Source of the DNA: Seminavis robusta
Taxonomy: Eukaryota > Bacillariophyta > Bacillariophyceae > Naviculales > Naviculaceae
Direction of reading: 5' to 3'
NCBI GenBank assembly: GCA_903772945.1
Contig: CAICTM010000434.1
Coordinates: 1-64,000, forward strand
Length of the DNA: 64,000 nucleotides
Positions 42,564 to 53,899 of the stretch are shown here, piece by piece (within the stretch, counting starts at the first letter, position 1; every line of letters begins with the position of its first letter). The notes beneath the pieces are model-generated. The model was not told where the DNA came from. It made no database searches and was given only the letters and a program-made list of their open reading frames with translations. Made by a program: the position numbers and the translations under genes.

Positions 42564-44598
42564 TCATCTACAACACTCTAGCGTCGTGCTGCATTCTGCT
42601 AGTATAGTCTGAGCCCCAGTGCTGTTGCCCGTACAAAGATCTGCTGGAATCTCACCCGAAATGCCAGTGTCGGAAATATCCAGAAAGGTTAAGCTATGGA
42701 TCTCTTCCAGTTCGTTCGGTAACCTTCCGCTGAGCCGCTCATTTCCCGACAAGTCCAGAGCCCCCAGAGAGGAAAGATGACCTATCTCGGATGGAAGGGT
42801 TCCTGAAAATGCATTCTCTGAAAGATCCATGATTTGCAGCTCGGACAATACTTCCATCCCTCTGTTTGCTATCGTACCATCAAAACTGTTGCCTGAAATA
42901 TTAAGGATCTCCAAAGCCTGGATGGGGGTGGGGTAGTCCAGCGAGAGAGGTTGTGTGAGTGTGAGGGAGCAAACTTCTTGAAACATACACAGCCAACATG
43001 GAACTCACGGGAAAGGCGGGCAAGTAAAACGGGCCAACAAAGTTGTTTCCGTCAATCTCAATAATGCGCAAGCTGGTGACTTCGAAACCTTGCTCTACAA
43101 CCAAAGGACCATCCAGGCTGTTGTTGGACCAACGAAACACCTCAATGATGCTGGAAGACGCCAATGGAGGGAATTGGCCGTGGACGTTGTTGTGGGAGTG
43201 GTCGAAATATACGATAAAGGGGCACATGAAGGCCTCTCGAGGAAGAGATGACCCGCCTAGGTTGTTACGTCGCAAATCCTCAATGCGCATGTGGCCATCT
43301 TCGTTGCAGATTATGTCTGGTTCCTCGCTAGAAGTATACCATGCACACTCATGTATGCCATAGCTCATCCAATGGTCATTTCGTAACCAGTTGGGGCCAT
43401 CCAGGGCAAAGAATTTGACTCCCAGAGCAAATCGTTGGTACTTTCTCCATCGGGGATACGAATCCAGGTTTGGGTCGTTGTACAGCCAAGCGTTGGCCAT
43501 TGCTTGCGGGCCAGTGGGATTCCGTTGCATCGCCCGGATGGTCCACGGTGGATAGTCCTCAAGAACCAGAGGCACCTGCAGATTATCGCTGGTATCAGCG
43601 GACTCCGTTTGAATTGGTACAGTGGTAGCATTGCTATTATCGCTTTGACTGTCGTCTGGTGGTTCCTCTTTCTTGTTGGTCGATAAAACCACCACAGCAA
43701 CAAACGCAGCCACTGCCAAAATCAGACACAATATCAACCACATCCAAACATAGAGTCGACTCGGTGCCACCGCTGTTCTCTTGGAAGATGCCACCGATAC
43801 CACTTCCAAAGCTTCTTCAAGACACAGCTGTGCTTGGAGATCCTGCTGCTCGGACTCAGTCTGTGACCTGACTAGAGAAGCGATTATAGGCGTTTCAAGT
43901 AGCGGGTTTTCGTGTCCTTGCTGCTCCGGATCCTGTCCGCTGGTGGCAATACCACCATGGGTATCGCCTATGGTTGTATCCGTGTTCTCGCTGCCGCCAA
44001 TCCCATCCACTGAAAATGCTCCAGGCACATCTGCGATAGAGCAAGAGGTCACTCTCCGGATAAGTTCTGCATCTGATTCTGAACAATCCCCTGCTGCTCT
44101 CTCTGACTGAAACAGCTCCTCGCTGTATTCCCCACTGGTAGAAGTAAAATTGGCAGTAGCCTCCTCCTCCAATTGATATTGAGCAAGCTTTTTGTGTTTT
44201 TCTTCTGATTGTAGCCTTTTCGCAAAGCTTTCATCCCGGTGATATGCTACTCGCTGCTGTACAATCCCAATAGCCACTTTGCTGGAATCCTGAGTAGTAG
44301 TGCTCACATTGGCTGTGGCCTCCTCTGTTTTGTGCTTTTTCTGGTCCTCTTCTGATTGTTGCCTTCTCGCAAAGCTCTCGTCCCGGTGATATGCCAATCG
44401 CTGTTGCACAATCCCTATGGCAAGCTTGCCCGAATCATTCATTGAACTCCTATCAGACCCGGTCAGGGCTCTTCCAGCTACCGTCTCCCTCTCGGCGATG
44501 TCGGTTGCTCGACAGTCATTGGGATCTTCCTGATCGCATGAACAACCCTCAGTTCCCTTTTTCAGATCTCCTTTGGCATTCGGTGGTGGTTTGCTCAT
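42564..44598 (-). CDS. LRR receptor-like single-pass membrane protein
   Basis: Two exons on the minus strand, 44598-43009 and 42917-42564, with a 91-nt intron (GTGAGT...TCCAG, phase 0); about 647 aa. Seen: a cytoplasmic-type N-terminus holding two copies of the motif AIGIVQQR-L/V-AYHRDESFA; an acidic Gln-rich stretch; one membrane segment at about 281-306 (WMWLILCLILAVAAFVAVVV); then an extracellular region with WLRNDHWMSYG and CxWYTSSEEPDIIC (plant-type LRR N-terminal cap) and about seven LRRs such as LEILNISGNSFDGTI, LQIMDLSENAFSGTL and LTFLDISDTGISGEI. The intron sits inside the LRR array and splicing joins PAFP to ALEIL in register. No kinase domain. A surface receptor or adhesion role is inferred. 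Confidence 0.8.
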
Positions 44599-44770
44599 CT
44601 CCTATACTTGCTTGCAACTCGCAATGGGTTGAAGAGTCTACCTACGGGCATGGGGGCTCTGCCTCTTCTCATCTTCTACTAGCTAGCTTTCTGCATGGTT
44701 GGGCCAGGCCGAGCGGCGAGCTGTGGCCTTGGTGTCGGGTGGTACCGAAAGTGACACCGTAATTTGGCAA
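44599..44770. other. Short intergenic stretch
   Basis: Upstream region of the LRR membrane protein gene, leading into the repeat element that begins at 44771. Nothing else seen. Confidence 0.4.
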
Positions 44771-45173
44771 GACCTCTGTGGAAACGTCATTCGTGGCAAA
44801 ATACTTAGGAGACGATACACCGAGGAATAGGAGACGATCGAAATGATTTAAGAGACGAAAGCAATCGTCTCCTATATTTAGGAGACCATTCAGTAGGAGA
44901 CATTCCAATTAGGAGACGAAAATTTCGAAATAGGAGACGATCTGAAAGATTTAGGAGACGATACCATACAGTTTACATGGTACACTTAGGAGACGATCCG
45001 TTGAGATTAGGAGACGATCCGTTGAAAATAGGAGACGTTTTAAGAGGAGACAAAAGATTTAAGAGACGATCCGTTTCGTCTCCTATTTTTAGGAGACGAA
45101 ATCCATTAAATAGGAGACGATCAAAAGGATTTAGGAGACGAAAAGTAGCACGACTCGAGTTTCCACAGAGGTC
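44771..45173. mobile_element. GGAGACG repeat element with 15-bp perfect inverted ends
   Basis: A 403-bp unit bounded by GACCTCTGTGGAAAC (44771-44785) and its exact reverse complement (45159-45173). The inside is made almost entirely of about fourteen copies of TTAGGAGACGATC-like units spaced mostly 20-34 bp apart, plus two hairpins: arms 44867-44874/44879-44886 and arms 45074-45085/45090-45101, each with a 4-nt loop. It has no coding capacity. The inverted ends suggest a MITE-like non-autonomous transposon, but no clear target-site duplication is visible, so the mobile label is an inference. Confidence 0.6.
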
Positions 45174-46149
45174 CAGGGCGGGTGTCGGCAACGAATACAG
45201 AGAACTGTTTTTTAAATGTTTAGCCAAGTCAGTTGCCTTCATACTTCATAAGCGTGATTGTTAAATCTCTGGACTGTAGGAGCTACTCTAAGTATGATTG
45301 CGAAAAGGCGACACCGGTACCAGCGTTCACTGGAGTACCGTACCGGTACGAGCTGAAGGTGCCAAGCTGCATGTTGTTTCATGCATGCAGTCACCATACA
45401 CATGTACCGTACTACGCTGCGTCGAAGGCCATGGACGAACCCACAGAGACTTCTTGTTGGGCGGATGTATGTTGGTGTGGACCTTGCCAGGGGATGACTT
45501 GGAGTGGGACCTGGAGTACGGTGGGTCCAGGTGTCGATGGTCCAAGCGCAGCCAATTCCTGCTCATGGAAGACCACGAGCAGCCAATGTTACTCATGTAC
45601 CCACTAGCTACATTAATTTTATTTGGTCAGATAGTTGGCATCTTTGGGGCAGGATGGTTTCAGGTGGCACTAGCCAGCTACATACCTTTCCCTTTCTTTT
45701 GATTTTTGCTTAAAGGTCAAACCTCCCTCGATATTTAACGGAATAGGGATGTTTTGTAAGGTCAAAACGTGTTGGATTGAAGTGGAGAAGTCACTTCATG
45801 CTGCTTCGTGCTGCTTGAGAAGCAGAGGATTTAACGTTTAGTACCGCATGGCTAAGGTCAAAACACGTTTGGGGCCCTGGTGATAAGAAAGTATCAGAAA
45901 AAGAGGAAAGGTAAGATGGTAAGTATCCAGAGGAACATTACACGACATGCCCCAGCAAGCGCTCATTCCTATGCAACAGCACCGCTCTCTCCTCTAGCTA
46001 GCCAGGAGTTTCGGGCTTGGACAAAATCGGTCCTACAGAGTGACTGTGTGAGTCGAGTCGAGTCGAGTAATCGACAGCGGGTCAACAGCACCACAATGTA
46101 GCAGGCCCACCCACTTCCGCCTAAAAATTTAGTCATCACCAATGAGGTG
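45174..46149. other. Intergenic region, no supported gene
   Basis: Overlapping short frames only. Contains an ACCGTACCGGTACGAG-type tract near 45335-45352 and a GAGTC pentamer repeat near 46048-46068. Confidence 0.5.
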
Positions 46150-46515
46150 GCGGACACGGTATACGGTATACAATGTGCACATGTGGCCAGCCCAAACGGT
46201 ATACCGTTTACCGCAGTTTTTCTCTTTGAAATTTTTGTAAAGAGAATTCAACACGGTTTACCGTGTACCGTTTCAATTATTTTGTGTACTGTTTACCGTT
46301 TACCGTTTATCTGCTGTGGCTTTGGGTTGTGCCTTGCTTCTTTGGAGACATTGCAGGAGGGAGGATACCATATATTGTATATCGTAAATCAACTTTAAGT
46401 TGTAAAACCGTAAACCGTATATCGTACACAGATATTGTCCTCTTTTGAACAAGTCAATGTATGAACGGTAAATGGTAAACAGTAAATTGTTCCCACGATG
46501 AACCGTAAACGGTAT
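46150..46515. repeat. Degenerate ACCGTTTACCGT / CGGTAAACGGT repeat cluster
   Basis: About 365 bp packed with variants of a 6-bp module (ACCGTT, GTAAAC, GGTATA). The left half mostly carries ACCGTTTACCG, the right half mostly the complementary sense ACCGTAAACCG / GGTAAATGGTAAAC. A perfect 16-bp palindrome AAACGGTATACCGTTT lies at 46194-46209. There is no coding capacity. Confidence 0.65.
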
Positions 46516-47201
46516 GGGCAGCAGGAAACTACATTGATCAAACTGTATGCAATACAGTACAGATCAGAATTTGACTTTTACAGTGGAAGCACTTTGAATC
46601 AAGCAGCTTCCTCTTGTGGAGTAGTGGTAGATGGTATGACCACTACTAGCTAGTAGTAATCACAAGGAGATGGCAACAACAACAACACTGTTTGCTGTTG
46701 ATGCAGAGGACTTGTGTTTTTTTCTTCTTCTTCCTTGATTGAGTCACTAGTAGCAAACCAAGACTAAACTGGCTAGCTACATTGTGGTGCTGTTGACCCC
46801 CTGTCAAGGCTTGGTACAGCGTAGGTCGCTGCTCGCTGCGTCGCTGTGGACCTTCTTGAGCATGACCATCTTTTCATTCACCCACGCTTTGGATAAATAA
46901 TAATGCTCTCAGCCATGGTAAGTTTACCTATCAAAAAAGGTTTAACTGCTGCATGACTCGTATAATGTCAAGTCAATAATCTTACGTCATCACGCTTGAC
47001 ACCACTTGGCATGGCCAACGGTACTCGAGCGACCTTCCGGCTGTCTGAAGCACGATCCCACCTTCCCTTTGCAAGCAAGAGAAGCATCACTCAACGACCA
47101 TTGCAATGGCACAATCCACAAGCGCAAGAAAAACCGAAACCATTCTCACTTTGATTTGTCTGCATCGCGCACTCATTGTAGATTTTTGCTCTACTAGCTA
47201 G
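46516..47201. other. Intergenic region upstream of the first SWEET gene
   Basis: About 690 bp without a recognisable gene; it should hold the SWEET promoter. Nothing specific seen. Confidence 0.45.
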
Positions 47202-48282
47202 ATGGCATCCTTATTAGAACTCACAACATCTAACAACAACAGTGTGGGAGAGGCATCGATCTTGCCGTTGACTCTGCAGCCGCAAGACTCTGTTCCTTGT
47301 CATCAAGAAGCCTCTTCGGCCAAAAAGTTCTTTCAAGCTCTTCTGCACAGTCGAATACCTAGCTGCAAGATGGCTGACGCTGCTTTTCCGCTGGAATCTG
47401 CAACCCCTCTGTGGATCAGCATATGCGGCAAGATGGCGCCCATCTCCTCGATCATGCTATATCTTGCGGTAAGCTTGTTTGTATGCCATGGCAGTCTTGG
47501 GTGCTGTCACCTTAGTCTTCTCACATTGTTGCTTGGCATCTCTTTTCGCTTGTTCTATCATAGCCAATACCTACAGTCCAAGAATTCTCAAGACGGCGGC
47601 TTGTGGGAGATCTACCACTGCTGCCGTATACATCTATGCTGTCCAATTCCTTTGCCTGGGTGATCTACGGTATGTTGCGACTCACAAAGAATTTCTGACA
47701 CAAGAGGGCTTGTTGCGAGGACTGCATCTCATTCTTGTTGCTGTTTCGTTCTATGATACAGGGCTACTAGTATCGGAACCCAAACTGTGGACCGCCAATG
47801 GTGTGGGCCTTGGGCTGAGCCTCTACTACTTTCTCTCCTTTGCTCGCTTTTCTCCCGAGGGCGCTGCCTCCTTGCCCGGGACACTGGAACAACACATACA
47901 GGGTTTCGTCTCCATTCTGGCATTTGTTTTATGGATGGCCAAATCCAAAAAGGCGGGACCGATTGGCAAGTTGGGTGTCGCCATCAACTTGGCCATGTAC
48001 GCCAGTCCCTTGGCCGCCATTCAGGCCGTGCTGGAAACCAAGTCGACCGAAGCCATTCCGCTTCCACTGACACTGGCGTCGCTGGTGAGCTGCGTCTTTT
48101 GGACCATTACGGGCTATCTGGAAATGCACGATCCTTACGTGTGGATCCCGACAGTATTTGGAATTGTCTTTGGCATTATGCAGGTGGGCCTGAAAATTGC
48201 GTTCCACACCGAACGAGCCGCAATCCACAATCTATCACCCGATATTCATTCACAGCAAGCGGTGCTGAACCAGCTTTCCTAG
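47202..48282 (+). CDS. SWEET sugar transporter, copy 1
   Basis: Three exons: 47202-47468, 47564-47669 and 47762-48282, introns of 95 and 92 nt (phases 0 and 1); 297 aa. SWEETs are seven-helix uniporters that let sugars cross membranes. Seen: an N-terminal extension of about 70 residues not found in typical SWEETs, then the first MtN3 unit (LAPIPTVQEF, VGDLPLLPYTSMLSNSFAWV), SEPKLWTANGVGLGLSLYYF, and the second unit (NLAMYASPLAAIQAVLETKS, SLVSCVFWTITGYLEMHD). The Pro and PIPT motifs of the family are present. Splice sites are GTAAGC...ATAG and GTATGT...ACAG. A paralogue with the same intron phases lies 4.5 kb downstream; that copy has one additional intron. Confidence 0.85.
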
Positions 48283-48910
48283 GCGACAAAATAAGCAAGC
48301 CAGAGAGCTTTGCTGGAGGTTATCCGCATTGATTCATTCATTCGCCTTTTCCTACCGTATCATAACTGGGCTAGCAAACGATCGATTGGTACCGAAGCCG
48401 GGACAGATATAGGTCCCCGTGACGAGCTGCGGTACTGTCGGATCACCGAACCCGCCTTTCATTCGAACAATCAGCTACTTTTGACAACTGCAATTATTGT
48501 CACGCGATGCATAGCACTATAAGCAAATTATTGCTTAACTACACGCTCCATTCCATTCCATGCATCTCCGTGACAACTTTTGTAGCTCTTTCGTTATGCT
48601 TCCGAGACAGCTTCACATACATGCATGTTGGTACCGGTACAGCGCACATTGCAGCCAATATCGCATACGGGATAGGCGACCTTGACGCATTTTGCAACCT
48701 TGAATCTCTTGTTTTTGTTGGGACTCGTTGCTCGTAGTTGGGCGCTGTCTCTGCTAAACGGATCGAACGGGATAGAGCAGTAGATGCCTCTCAATGGTGC
48801 CCCTATCGTGTTAGTGGAGACTACCAAGCTACAACGGTCGGCAGAAGACGACATCGTCGGCAGGATTATCAGATTCTTACATTAGTGCTCTTAGCTAGCG
48901 CTACACCATT
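48283..48910. other. Intergenic region between convergent genes
   Basis: 628 bp with the 3' ends of SWEET copy 1 and the helicase gene. A GGTACCGGTAC palindrome lies near 48631. No gene seen. Confidence 0.5.
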
Positions 48911-51900
48911 TTATCCCTTCTTTTTAGTTTTTGCTTTCCGATCTCCTTGGGCTTTTTTAAGCTTGGATTGGAGTGCCGAAGATGCTCGAGTGTTCTTCTC
49001 TTTTTCTTGGGGTGGTGGCTTGGCAATGAGTATTCCGTTGATAACCGTTTTGTAATTGTTGCCCTTTCCAAACACTTGTCTACCATGGGACGTCTGAACC
49101 TTCTCAATCTGTTTATCGAGGAAGGCCATGTCGTCTAAATCGCCCAAGCCGACATCCTCGTCTTGCTTTCCATTCTTGGGGGGCGGCTTCTTGCCTCCAA
49201 GTTTTTGGCCCTTTTTCTTGTTCTTTTTCTTCTTGGCACTGGAGGTCGTTGACACAGCCTGGGCATTGGTCTTCTGCTTTTCCTTTTCACGTTGCTGACG
49301 TTCTCGGGCCAAGTCAGCAAGCAAATTGTTGGAAGCAGCTTCGTTGCTCTCAACAGCTTTCTTTTCCGCTGCGCCAGATTCCTCTTCGGGGTCAGATTCG
49401 CTGTCGTCATCGTCGTCATCCACTGCAAGAGCTGCAAATGCTGTCGAGGTCTTCACGGGTACCAATGTCGGTTCCCTCGTTTCTGCCTCTGTCGCTTTTG
49501 GTGTCTCAGGCACCTTTGGAGGGACTGGTTGCGCCTTTTCAATCTTCAGAATGATCCTTCGTTTGTCTCCCTCGCCCTCACTACGATGACCAAGACCAAT
49601 CTGTTCTGCGAACTCGTGAACAACGCGCCTATCAAAGCTGGTCAGCTCCGTACTCAGGGGCATCTCCTCGCCTAACTTGCCAACTTCTGCAAAGTGAGCA
49701 ATCTTATCCAGCATCTCCTTCCGTTTGCCATCGTCATCCGACAAACGTGGTTCCTCTTCCTTTGGTTTGGATGGCTTGGCCTTTTGTTCATCCTTGGCGA
49801 GCTGAGCCATGGCCTTTTGCAATTCAATTTCAGCATCACGAAGATCATTGTTCATATCGTTGTTGGATCCAGATAGGATATCCAGCGCAGATCGCTGCTC
49901 TCCATGCTCTTCCATCCAAGTAATCAACCCTTTGACGAACTGGCTTTGCGAGACTGTTTCGGTATCACAGATCACAGCACAGTGCCTTTTGGCTCTTGTG
50001 ACAGCTACGTTCAGCCTGCGATTGTCTCTCAGGAAGCCGATCCCGTCACCTTTCTTCCCTCCACTTCGATCGCTACTTCGCACCAGACTAAGCACTACAG
50101 CTTCTCTTTCTCCTCCTTGAAATCCATCCACGCTGTAGACAGGGACAAGATGAGTTCCATGGCTCCACTAGCTTGTTCGCTAGCTAGTGCGCAACAATGA
50201 AATTTTACTTACCTGCGAATCTCCAGTTTGGGGTGGTCCGGAAGCAGAATCGTACGTAGTAGTTCGACTTGGCCATTGTAGGGAGTGATAATGGCAATCT
50301 GCTCTTGTCGCAATCCCTTGTCGAGAAGTACTTGAACATGATGTGCCACTATTTGTGCCTCTCCTTCATTGAATCGCGACCCCGAAGAGCTCTCGGATTC
50401 ATGCATCCCACAACCAGCGGTATCCATCAACAACAGGGCAACTTGGGAAACAACATCGTCGTCATCATCATCTTTGCCATTGTCGTCGTCTGCTGCAGTA
50501 TGCTGCTGCGCGTGTACCAGCTGTCCAATGGTGCGATGTCGGACACTCTCATGCGTCAATAGCTCTCCATGGTAGGACGCCTCACTGGCCCAGTTGGAAA
50601 TCTTCTCGTGCATCCGGTATTGGATCTTGAGCATGCGGGAGACTTTTGGTGGTTGTCGTTTTTCTTCTTGTTCTGCCTTTTTCTTGCCGTCATCCCCATA
50701 CAGCTTCATGAGCCTTTCAAACAGCGTCTTGCCCAGTCCAGCTTGTACTTTGGAATGTTTGCACATGATGGTGGGTGGCAATTGACAATGATCCCCCGCC
50801 AGCACCAGTTTTCGTCCCTTGAGAATCGGAATCCAACAGGAGGCTTCCAGGGCTTGTGCGGCCTCGTCAATAATGACCAAATCAAAGCCACATTTATTAT
50901 TGTTGTTGTTGTTCTTGGCGGGATCCGTGATTGTTCTCAAAAGCCGCGACGCCGCTCCCACGGTTGTCGCCAAGACGACTTGTGCCGTTTGTATCAATTC
51001 TTGAACGACCTTTTCTTCTCGCGTTCGGACTTCTTTGCGCAGCGATTTGACTTCTCGATATGCCATTCGTTTGTCATTGCCACGACTTTTGGGGTTTGTC
51101 AAGATGCGCAAAAAGGATTGCAGTTCGGTTCGGACATCTTTGACAATCTCGGTTCCTTCGTGCGATTGCACCAATGCTTCCAGACTGTATGACAGAATGG
51201 AGGGTTGGATGCGTGCGGGATGCCCGAGACGAACCATTCGTAGGGGTTTATTGTTGTGGTTGTTGTTCTTGTTGTTTGCCTTGGCTTTTCGTTTTGGTGG
51301 ATTGGGCCCACTATTTTTGGACGCCAGTCGTTCCAAGACATTGTCGACAGCGACATTACTGGGAGCCGTCACCAGAACTCGCATGCCATGGTGATGTACA
51401 GCTTGTTGAATGAGTTCGGCAACCGTGGTAGTCTTACCCGTGCCGGGAGGGCCATGTATACATGCGACGGGTCTTTCTTGTTCCAGGCAAAAGGCAATCG
51501 CTTCCAACTGACTGGCATCGAGGTTTTCATTGAATGGTGGTTGTTGTTCCTTTTGTTGTGGTGGAGGTTGTGTTGTTGTGGGTGGTTGAAAGAGAGCCTG
51601 AATGAGTTTCCCTGCAATGGGATGGTTGGGTCCGTGTCGTTCGAGGTCTGCCAAACCAGCCACTAGCTTTTTGTGTACTTCCACACTGCTCTTGGGAATC
51701 AGTGTGAGAGTGCCCATCAATCCATCTTCTTCTGTTTCATGGTGGTTGTCGTCTTTTCCTCCTTTATTGTTGTTTTTGTTATTGTTTTTGTTGTTGTCTT
51801 TGGGATTCTGAATGGATTGCTGAAACAGTGCCACGGAAATGCTGGTATCCGTCACGGCACTAATCACTCCACCCGTCACGGCGTGCTTTTTCTGCTTGGA

Positions 51901-52170
51901 ATGGATTTCCACATCATCTCCCACAGTGAATCGATGGGCGGGAAGCAACGAAGAACTGTTGTTGCTGTTGCTGTCTTTCAGCGCCGTCAATTGAACCACG
52001 GTTCGACCGTAGAGACCGACGGAAATGTCCGAGGCTTCCAGTTGGCTAAGAGCCACGGTTCGTTGACTACCGCCGTTCTCCACACCAACTTCATCTTGTT
52101 CCGAATTGAGTTCCAATTCCAACAACTCCTTTTGATGCCGGACAAACTCGCGAATCACAGAGTCTGTCAT
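48911..52170 (-). CDS. IGHMBP2: IGHMBP2/SMUBP2-type superfamily 1 helicase with R3H domain
   Basis: Two exons on the minus strand, 52170-50213 and 50132-48911, with an 80-nt intron (GTAAGT...TACAG, phase 2); about 1059 aa. This family unwinds RNA/DNA and associates with ribosomes and tRNA. Seen: the N-terminal beta-barrel region, Walker A GPPGTGKTTT, TAPSNVAVDNVLERL, the DEAAQALE box, LAGDHCQLPPTI, SRMLKIQYRMHEKI, IAIITPYNGQVELLR, then motif V split by the intron and rebuilt by splicing as EIRSVDGFQGGERE, and RLNVAVTRAKRHCAVICD. Downstream is an R3H domain (FAEVGKLGEEMPLS, SFDRRVVHEFAEQIGL) that binds single-stranded nucleic acid, and a Lys-rich tail. Asn/His-rich inserts interrupt the N-terminal part. 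The gene sits between the two SWEET copies. Confidence 0.9.
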
Positions 52171-52807
52171 GGTGCTCCTCGAACAAAAATATATTCGGTA
52201 GATCTACTTGTGATGGCGATGATGAATATGTATGATGTGGGAGATCCTTGTCGATACGTCTGGATCGATTGGAGTGCAGCACTTTTCTGGGGAATAATCC
52301 TTCACTTGTCTCTTTCTTCCACGCTACGGCAAGCTCTGACAGAGCACGAGGGTACAGCACTATCTATCTACGCACTTGAGGTGGATCTGATCTATCTAGC
52401 TGCAAAGAACAAACCACAACACCATTGGCAACGAACAACGGCAACCACGGCAGAGTGATGTGCCATGGTCGTTGTCTGCATGTCTGTCAGCTGGCAAGGC
52501 CAAGATTTCGATGAGTCACTACCCAAGCGATCCACTGAGCGTCCTCCATAAAAGAGGAGGGCGACCCTCTTTTTTGGTTGGTTTTGAAGGAAGGCGCGAA
52601 CTCCATGGCGGTAGCATTGAGCATTTCCTTGAAGAAGCATGGACAAGCGATTGTATTGCAAAAGCATATTCTTGAGAGATTAAGTGATTGTTCAAGCAAA
52701 AGCATCACTATCCGGTTAACTAAAGTGATACGCTACGCTACTTGGGATTGATCCTATTATTAATCCTTCTACGATAATCCTTTCTCCATCGAGCAGTTAG
52801 TTGAACC
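52171..52807. promoter_or_regulatory. Shared upstream region of helicase and SWEET copy 2
   Basis: 637 bp between divergent start codons. It must contain both promoters; no box can be named. Short frames here are not supported as genes. Confidence 0.35.
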
Positions 52808-53899
52808 ATGTTTCTCTTTTACTTTGTCAAACAAGTATTGCTACCCAAATTCATGGCGGTCTGCGAGTGCTTGGCTCCGCTTTCTTCCGTACTGGTATTC
52901 TTGGCTGTGAGTATTGTACTGCATTGATCGATTCGGAATATACTCAAGTGCTTTCCATTGGAGTGGCAATGTCTCTTGACTGACATGTTTGTTTTTCTTT
53001 GTTATCTGCAGCCCATTCCAACAATTCTTCAGGTTTACAGAAATGGAACGGTCGGAGATTTGCCTCTGCTGCCATACACGGCCATGCTCAACAATGCATT
53101 TCTTTGGTTTATCTATGGTAAGCAGTCAGATGTTATAGTAGTATCAAGTAGTGTGTGAATGGAGTTTCTTCTTCTTGTACTGTCGCATGTGGCACTAGTA
53201 GCCTTCCCACCATGATGCATGTCTCATAATGTTCTATGTTCTTCTTCTTGGATGGACTTTTTTCCTGTCAGGATTCCTGAATGACGAACCCAAGATATGG
53301 ACTTCCAATGCGGTCGGTTTCTTTATCGGATGCTTTTACTTTTTGGAATTCATCCGCTTTGCACCCAAACGATCTCGAACGCTACCTGGATCCATCACGC
53401 AACACTTTCACTTTTGCTTTGCACTGGTTTTGGGGACGCTGCTCTTGGCACTGATTGATACCTCGGGGGCTGTTATTGGACATTTGGCAGTGTTGTTTTG
53501 TGTCGCCATGTTTGCCAGTCCACTGGCAGCATTGCCCACCGTCATGGAAACCAAGTCTGCCAAAGCCATTCCCATGACGTACACGGTGGCCGTCCTGGCC
53601 AACTCGATTCTATGGACCATTGTGGGAATTCTGGATATGCACGACGTAAGTAGTAAACATCACCATCAATGGACGCAGTTATTTCTTATGACGAGTGATC
53701 CCAATGACGATGAAAACTCACCCACTCTCTTCCCATCAAACTACAGATTAACATTTACGTCCCGACCACTTTGGGTTTGGGCCTCAGCGCACTACAGATT
53801 GGATTGAAAGTCAAATATGGGAACGGACCTTCCGATCTCTTGTCACCAACCACAATGGGAACCGACCTGTACAGCCCTGTTTTACTGTATAGTCCCTAG
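52808..53899 (+). CDS. SWEET sugar transporter, copy 2
   Basis: Four exons: 52808-52906, 53012-53117, 53272-53645 and 53747-53899, with introns of 105, 154 and 101 nt (phases 0, 1, 0); 243 aa, the normal family length. Seen: a short N-terminus (MFLFYFVKQVLLPKF), LAPIPTILQVYRNGTVGDLP, LPYTAMLNNAFLWFIYG, NDEPKIWTSNAVGFFIGCFY, then the second MtN3 unit (AMFASPLAALPTVMETKSAK, VLANSILWTIVGILDMHD) and YVPTTLGLGLSALQIGLKV. Introns 1 and 2 match those of copy 1 in position and phase; the third, after LDMHD, is missing in copy 1. The short C-terminus carries a few Ser/Thr/Tyr residues. Confidence 0.85.

Noticed and set aside
44771-45173. Possible CRISPR array from the regular GGAGACG units
   Set aside because: Units are only 7-13 bp, spacing is irregular, some units are inverted, and the DNA is eukaryotic; inverted-end repeat element fits better.
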